From DASXZH01 sp036502005 (GTDB lineage Bacteria > Armatimonadota > Fimbriimonadia > Fimbriimonadales > Fimbriimonadaceae): a stretch of 9,318 nt of DNA. The stretch is taken from assembly GCA_036502005.1 (NCBI GenBank), contig DASXZH010000022.1:1-9318 (forward strand), written 5' to 3'. The notes under the pieces were generated by a model. The model was not told the DNA's origin and did no database searches. It saw nothing but the letters and a program-made list of their open reading frames with translations. The position numbers were made by a program, and so were the translations under genes. Within the stretch, counting starts at the first letter, position 1, and each line of letters begins with the position of its first letter. Shown in pieces: positions 5,819 to 9,318 of the stretch.

Positions 5819-7147
5819 ATGCTCGACAATCTAACAAGGCGGCTTTCCAGCATCTTCGCTGGATTACGATCCAAAGGCCGTCTCAATGAAGACGACGTCG
5901 CCGAAATGCTGCGCGAAGTGCGCGTGGCCCTTCTCGAAGCCGACGTCAACTTTACCGTCACCAAGGAATTTGTCGCCCACGTAAAGGAAAAGGCGGTTGG
6001 CGAGGATATCTTCGGCAGCCTAACCGCTGACCAAACGATCGTCAAGATCGTAAAAGATGAACTCACCGAGCTTCTCGGCGGCGAAGCTGAAAAGTTCAAC
6101 TGGTCGCCATCTCCACCAACCGTCATTGTCCTCTGCGGTCTTCAGGGCTCGGGAAAAACTACCACCGCCGCGAAACTGGCAAAGTGGCTGGAAAAGCAAG
6201 ATAAGAAAACCATGCTGGCCGCTTGCGACACCCAACGTCCCGCAGCCGTAAAACAACTCGAAGTTCTCGGCGAGCAGATCGGTATGCCGGTTTACAGCAA
6301 GCTGGACGGCACCAAACCTGTACAGATTGCGCAGGAAGCGTTGGCACGATGCAAGCACCTAATGCTCGACGTCCTCATCGTCGATACGGCCGGCCGCCTA
6401 CAAGTCGACGCAGAACTGATGAAGGAATTGGAAGACATCGTAAAGGCGGTCAAGCCGAGCGAGATCTTCCTCGTTCTCGATTCCACCACGGGCCAGGAAG
6501 CGGTCAATGTTGCCCAGTCTTTCCACGAGAGAGTTCACGCGACCGGCGCCATCTTTACCAAGCTGGACGGCGACACCCGGGGTGGCGCCGTTCTTAGCGT
6601 TAAGGCAGCGACCAGCATCCCGGTTCGTTTCATCGGTGTTGGTGAGCAAACCGATGCACTCGACGTTTTTTATCCAGACCGAATGGCGCAGCGGATCCTG
6701 GGCATGGGCGACGTGCTCGGAATCATCGAAAAAGCCGAAAGCGCGATCGGTATGGACGACGCCAAGGGCTTCGAATCGAAAATGCAAAAGGGCACTTTTG
6801 ACTTCGAAGACATGCTTGGCCAGTTCGCCGCCATGCGTAAAATGGGCAACATTCAGAGTCTGCTCAAAATGGTCCCTGGCCTTATGTCAAGCGTCTCCGA
6901 GGAGATGATCAATAACGTAAGTGACAAGCAAGTTAACCGTATTGAAGCGATAATATTGAGCATGACGCCAAAGGAGCGTAAGAATCCTGATATAATCAAT
7001 GGTTCGCGCCGGAAACGGCTGGCTGCAGGCTCGGGAACTTCCGTCGAGGAAGTTAACAAGCTGATTAAGCAGCTTTATGAAAGCCGTAGGCAGATGAAGC
7101 AGTTTAGTAAGCTGCAACACAGATTTATGAAAGGAAGAAGGCGATAA
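5819..7147 (+). CDS. ffh: Signal recognition particle protein Ffh (SRP54)
   Basis: The SRP GTPase, which binds signal sequences of nascent membrane and exported proteins together with SRP RNA and docks with FtsY. At 442 residues it is near the usual length for bacterial Ffh. The N domain is 1-90, with the ALLEADVNF signature (37-45). The G domain has G1 GLQGSGKT (107-114), DTQRPAA (137-143), G3 DTAGR (189-193), G4 TKLDGDTRGG (247-256; Thr replaces the common Ala in GDARGG) and GVGEQTDALDVF (273-284). The M domain (about 325-435) has a methionine-rich signal-binding part and the RNA-binding SRRKRLAAGSGTSVEEVNKL segment (396-414). All motifs are intact. It heads the ffh-rpsP-khpA cluster; rpsP starts 27 bases after its stop. 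A promoter-like TACAAT sits right before the start. The SRP RNA gene is not in this window. Confidence 0.97.
   Translation: MLDNLTRRLSSIFAGLRSKGRLNEDDVAEMLREVRVALLEADVNFTVTKEFVAHVKEKAVGEDIFGSLTADQTIVKIVKDELTELLGGEAEKFNWSPSPPTVIVLCGLQGSGKTTTAAKLAKWLEKQDKKTMLAACDTQRPAAVKQLEVLGEQIGMPVYSKLDGTKPVQIAQEALARCKHLMLDVLIVDTAGRLQVDAELMKELEDIVKAVKPSEIFLVLDSTTGQEAVNVAQSFHERVHATGAIFTKLDGDTRGGAVLSVKAATSIPVRFIGVGEQTDALDVFYPDRMAQRILGMGDVLGIIEKAESAIGMDDAKGFESKMQKGTFDFEDMLGQFAAMRKMGNIQSLLKMVPGLMSSVSEEMINNVSDKQVNRIEAIILSMTPKERKNPDIINGSRRKRLAAGSGTSVEEVNKLIKQLYESRRQMKQFSKLQHRFMKGRRR
6988..6996 (+). promoter_or_regulatory. Possible internal extended -10 promoter for rpsP-khpA
   Basis: TGATATAAT within the 3' part of ffh is a perfect extended -10 (TGn-TATAAT), about 180 bases before the rpsP start. 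It could give the two small downstream genes extra transcription independent of ffh. There is no -35 match, and one such string by chance in both strands of this window would not be surprising. Confidence 0.2.
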
Positions 7148-7157
7148 CGCCCTAAAA

Positions 7158-7165
7158 CAGGAGAA
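7158..7165 (+). promoter_or_regulatory. Ribosome binding site of rpsP (CAGGAGAA)
   Basis: AGGAG is the clearest Shine-Dalgarno in the window, 11 bases before the GTG at 7175. An in-frame TAA at 7169-7171 rules out any earlier start, so it supports GTG as the initiation codon. Confidence 0.7.
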
Positions 7166-7174
7166 CGATAAGTA

Positions 7175-7687
7175 GTGGTAAAGATTAGATTGCGGAGAAT
7201 TGGTACAAAAGGCCGACCGTTTTATCGTGTGGTAGTGGCCCAAAGCACCGCAGGCCGCAACGGCAAGTTTGTGGAGTTGATTGGAACGTACGATCCGATC
7301 TCACAGCCCAAGAAAATCGAAGTCAACCAGGAGCGAGCCCTTCACTGGCTTCGGAACGGCGCACAGCCAACCGAAACAACGGCTTACCTGCTAAACAAAG
7401 TTGGCGTTCTGGAGCAGTATTTCCAGGAGCGGCCAGGCGCTAAGAAGCAGTTTGGCTTCTTGGATAAGCGAACGGCAGCCACTTCGGTTCCTTCGGTTGT
7501 AGAGCACGAAGCTCCTGCCGAGAAGAAGAAGGCCGAGAAGCCTGCTGAGGTCGTCGCTGAGGCACCAGCCCCTGTAGAGGAGCCCGCCGCAGTTGAAGAG
7601 CCCGTTGCAGAAGCAGCCACTGAAGCACCTGCCGCCGACGCTACCGAAACTCCCGCCGCCGAAGAGCCGGCTGAAGCAACCGAATGA
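7175..7687 (+). CDS. rpsP: 30S ribosomal protein bS16 with long acidic Ala/Glu/Pro tail
   Basis: An assembly protein of the 30S subunit body. The core (1 to about 90) is typical of bS16: MVKIRLRRIGTKGRPFYRVV (1-20), GRNGKFVELIGTYDP (27-41) and the ERALHWLRNGAQPT segment (53-66). Translation begins at GTG, preceded by AGGAG. The protein is 170 residues, roughly double the usual 80-90. The excess is a low-complexity C-terminal tail (about 101-170) rich in Ala, Glu, Pro and Val, with one KKK cluster (117-119), and strongly acidic overall. Tails of this kind occur on bS16 in some lineages; they are expected to be disordered and exposed on the ribosome surface, with no established role. The gene lies 27 bases after ffh and its stop overlaps the khpA start (ATGA), so the three are probably one operon. 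Confidence 0.96.
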   Translation: MVKIRLRRIGTKGRPFYRVVVAQSTAGRNGKFVELIGTYDPISQPKKIEVNQERALHWLRNGAQPTETTAYLLNKVGVLEQYFQERPGAKKQFGFLDKRTAATSVPSVVEHEAPAEKKKAEKPAEVVAEAPAPVEEPAAVEEPVAEAATEAPAADATETPAAEEPAEATE

Positions 7688-7923
7688 GCTACCGCCCTTT
7701 CGTAGAGCATCTCATCAAGTCGGTTGTCGAACAGCCCGACCAAGTAGAGATTGAAGAGGATTTCGAGTCCGGCACGCGCACGTTTTACATTCACGTTGCC
7801 CCAAACGATGTTGGCAAGGTGATTGGCAAAAGCGGCCGAGTAGTGACTGCTATTCGCTGCGTGGTCAGCGCAGTTGCCGCTAAGTCTCAGGAAAAGGCTT
7901 TCGTTAAAGTCGTCGCTGAGTAA
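7684..7923 (+). CDS. khpA: KH-domain RNA-binding protein KhpA
   Basis: A small RNA chaperone-like protein that in other bacteria partners KhpB (Jag/EloR) and affects cell division and elongation through RNA binding. It has 79 residues, essentially a single KH domain. The diagnostic stretch is APNDVGKVIGKSGRVVTAIR (39-58), with the GxxG loop GKSG (48-51) between the two KH helices, followed by a C-terminal beta strand AFVKVV. Length and layout match the family. The ATG overlaps the rpsP TGA by 4 bases (ATGA), indicating translational coupling, and rpsP-khpA adjacency is the conserved arrangement. In many bacteria rimM, trmD and rplS come next; here a terminator and a convergent gene follow instead. 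Confidence 0.93.
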   Translation: MSYRPFVEHLIKSVVEQPDQVEIEEDFESGTRTFYIHVAPNDVGKVIGKSGRVVTAIRCVVSAVAAKSQEKAFVKVVAE

Positions 7924-7950
7924 CCGCACCGACGGCAGACTTCAAAATTA

Positions 7951-7990
7951 GAAAAGGGCCATCTTTTCGATGGCCCTTTCTATTTACCTG
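7951..7990 (+). terminator. Intrinsic terminator, probably bidirectional, between khpA and the peroxidase gene
   Basis: AAAGGGCCATC (7953-7963) and GATGGCCCTTT (7969-7979) form a perfect 11-bp stem around the loop TTTTC. On the plus strand it is followed by CTATTT. On the minus strand it is followed by TCTAATTTTGAAG, which is the more T-rich tail. It lies 27 bases after the khpA stop and 19 bases past the end of the convergent gene, so it can terminate both. Confidence 0.9.
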
Positions 7991-7998
7991 TATCTAGT

Positions 7999-9318
7999 TT
8001 AAGGACGACCCGGTCTCGGCAGAGTGTATCCGTCGGTTAAGGTCTTTAGGAACTCGACTAGTTGCGCTTCCTGGGTAGGTGTCAAGCCCAAATTGCCCAG
8101 CCTGCCAGCCGTTCCAGATGCATTGTTTAGATTGCCCATGTATTCTGGGGCGGGCCACAGCGGCTTACCCTGCAGATTGGCATAGGGATTGGGTTGCGTG
8201 AAATCGATGACTTCACCAGGGACAGTAGTTAGATTGCGTGTATTGTAGAAATGCACGATCTCGCCCAAGCTCTTGAAGACGCCATTGTGCCCGTACTGCT
8301 TGACAAACCAAGGGTTTGGCCGAGCGTCCACGTTTCGGCATGTTGGGGTCTTGAACATTCCATCCACTGCGAGAGGGTCTGCTGCTTCATCAGCCGCATT
8401 CGTATAGAGGTAGTCACCCAGACCGTAGTCAATGTACTTCGTGCCGAGCGCGTTATAGCCCACCGGATCGGAATTGGCATTGGTCATGAAGTAATAGGGA
8501 TTCAGCGGATTCTTAGGAGTTCCGATGTTCTTATAGCCCGAGTTAGTAAACAGATCGGGTCCTGCTCCCGGAGCTGAAGCTATGGAGTGACAAGTCGAGC
8601 AAGTCGCGTTGACGGGAGCCGCAGGTCCCCCTGGGCGGCCGTTAAGGGTTCCCGTGAACAGTTGCAAACCAGCCATTTGGTCCGAAGTAAAAGCGGCTTT
8701 CCCAGCAACATACGCATCATATAAAGAGTTGAAGGGCGAAACAGCCGGTGAGCTCTCGTAGGCGGCAATGCTCTGGGCAATCAGTTGGAACACCTGAGCG
8801 GTAGGCTCTTTGAACACGTCCTCTCCGTAGGCCTGCTTGAACAGCGCTGCATAAGGTCCTTTCTGGACTTCGGCGACAATGAGGGCTGGGCTGCCAACGT
8901 TATGAACTAGGTTGTTCATTTCGTTCGGGTTTTGCAACGGCATTTGGGCCTGAGTGGTCAAATCGTCCGTCCTTCCATCATAGAACATACCGCCCACATA
9001 CTGCTTTCCGTTCAATGTTGGAGGACCGACCGGAATATACGCTGCATAGGAAACGGTGGGTGGTTTTCGGTTGCCGAAACGGCCAAACACTGCACCGGGC
9101 ATAGTTCCTAGAATTAGATTGGCCAAAGAGTTAGGCGAGGAGAAACCAGCGGTTGGACTGTGACACGTGGCGCACGACATTCCTGCCGGCGTAGAAAGAT
9201 TTGTATCGAAGAACAACGCCTGTCCAAGCGTAACGACGAGTGCGGGGTTACCTGCACCCGGCTGCTGAGCAGGAGCATTTCGTGAAGACATGGTCAGTAA
9301 TCCCGCGCTAAATATAGG
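7999..9318 (-). CDS. Di-haem cytochrome c peroxidase / MauG family protein (5' end outside window)
   Basis: A periplasmic di-haem c enzyme of the CCP/MauG superfamily, members of which reduce hydrogen peroxide with electrons from small cytochromes or oxidise protein residues. Numbering from the in-frame ATG at 9291, the first haem motif is CATCH (40-44) after LGQALFFDTNLS (22-33), and the second is CSTCH (231-235). Also typical are GGMFYDGRTDDL (100-111), FKTPTCRNV (313-321) and GHNGVFKSLGEIVHFY (334-349). The frame stays open past that ATG to the window edge, reading PIFSAGLLTMSSRNAPAQ. This looks like the end of a signal peptide, and the Met itself has no Shine-Dalgarno, so the true start is probably outside. 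Visible length is 439 codons. Which subfamily (peroxidase or MauG-like) cannot be settled, and no partner cytochrome is nearby. The gene is convergent with khpA and shares its terminator. Confidence 0.9.
   Translation of the reverse strand, partial: PIFSAGLLTMSSRNAPAQQPGAGNPALVVTLGQALFFDTNLSTPAGMSCATCHSPTAGFSSPNSLANLILGTMPGAVFGRFGNRKPPTVSYAAYIPVGPPTLNGKQYVGGMFYDGRTDDLTTQAQMPLQNPNEMNNLVHNVGSPALIVAEVQKGPYAALFKQAYGEDVFKEPTAQVFQLIAQSIAAYESSPAVSPFNSLYDAYVAGKAAFTSDQMAGLQLFTGTLNGRPGGPAAPVNATCSTCHSIASAPGAGPDLFTNSGYKNIGTPKNPLNPYYFMTNANSDPVGYNALGTKYIDYGLGDYLYTNAADEAADPLAVDGMFKTPTCRNVDARPNPWFVKQYGHNGVFKSLGEIVHFYNTRNLTTVPGEVIDFTQPNPYANLQGKPLWPAPEYMGNLNNASGTAGRLGNLGLTPTQEAQLVEFLKTLTDGYTLPRPGRP

Noticed and set aside
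5452..6126. Minus-strand 224-codon reading frame across the ffh start
   Set aside because: It overlaps the ffh N and G domains and the intergenic repeats, with no motif of its own.
7384..7929. Minus-strand 181-codon reading frame opposite rpsP and khpA
   Set aside because: It is an antisense shadow. Its Ala/Ser-rich composition is the complement of the Ala/Glu/Pro tail of bS16.

Overview
The window reads as ordinary bacterial chromosome of medium GC with long, repeat-filled intergenic stretches. The genes are FtsK/SpoIIIE translocase, SRP protein Ffh, ribosomal protein bS16, KH protein KhpA, a PQQ-type sugar dehydrogenase and a di-haem cytochrome c peroxidase. The two redox enzymes look exported, which fits a cell with a respiratory envelope. 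The period-7 intergenic repeats and the ffh-rpsP-khpA cluster would suit a deep-branching lineage such as Armatimonadota. That placement is only an impression; nothing here fixes the taxon.

Layout. Bases 1-133 are the right end of an IS3-family insertion sequence: the last 24 transposase codons plus a probable terminal inverted repeat. Bases 134-300 hold a GC-rich palindrome and two adjacent heptamer arrays. On the minus strand, 298-1671 encodes the PQQ-dependent (sorbosone-type) dehydrogenase. The divergent intergenic region 1672-2191 is a mosaic of short repeats and ends in a TATAAT promoter for ftsK (2192-4435). A two-helix membrane protein of unknown function follows (4486-5214). Bases 5215-5818 are a second non-coding mosaic with REP-like inverted repeats and CTTTGCGT-type repeats. 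Then comes the co-directional cluster ffh (5819-7147), rpsP (7175-7687) and khpA (7684-7923). It is closed by a strong hairpin that can serve both strands, and faces the cytochrome c peroxidase gene on the minus strand (7999-9318, 5' end outside the window).

Functionally, ffh, rpsP and khpA form a translation and protein-targeting operon, with rpsP and khpA coupled by an ATGA overlap. The rimM-trmD-rplS genes that often follow are absent. FtsK handles chromosome segregation at division. The PQQ dehydrogenase and the peroxidase are peripheral redox enzymes with no visible operon partners.

I found no convincing new defence, mobile or metabolic system. The most distinctive signal is the non-coding DNA: three unrelated tandem repeat families, all with a 7-bp period, and several families of dispersed inverted repeats, all confined to the spaces between genes.
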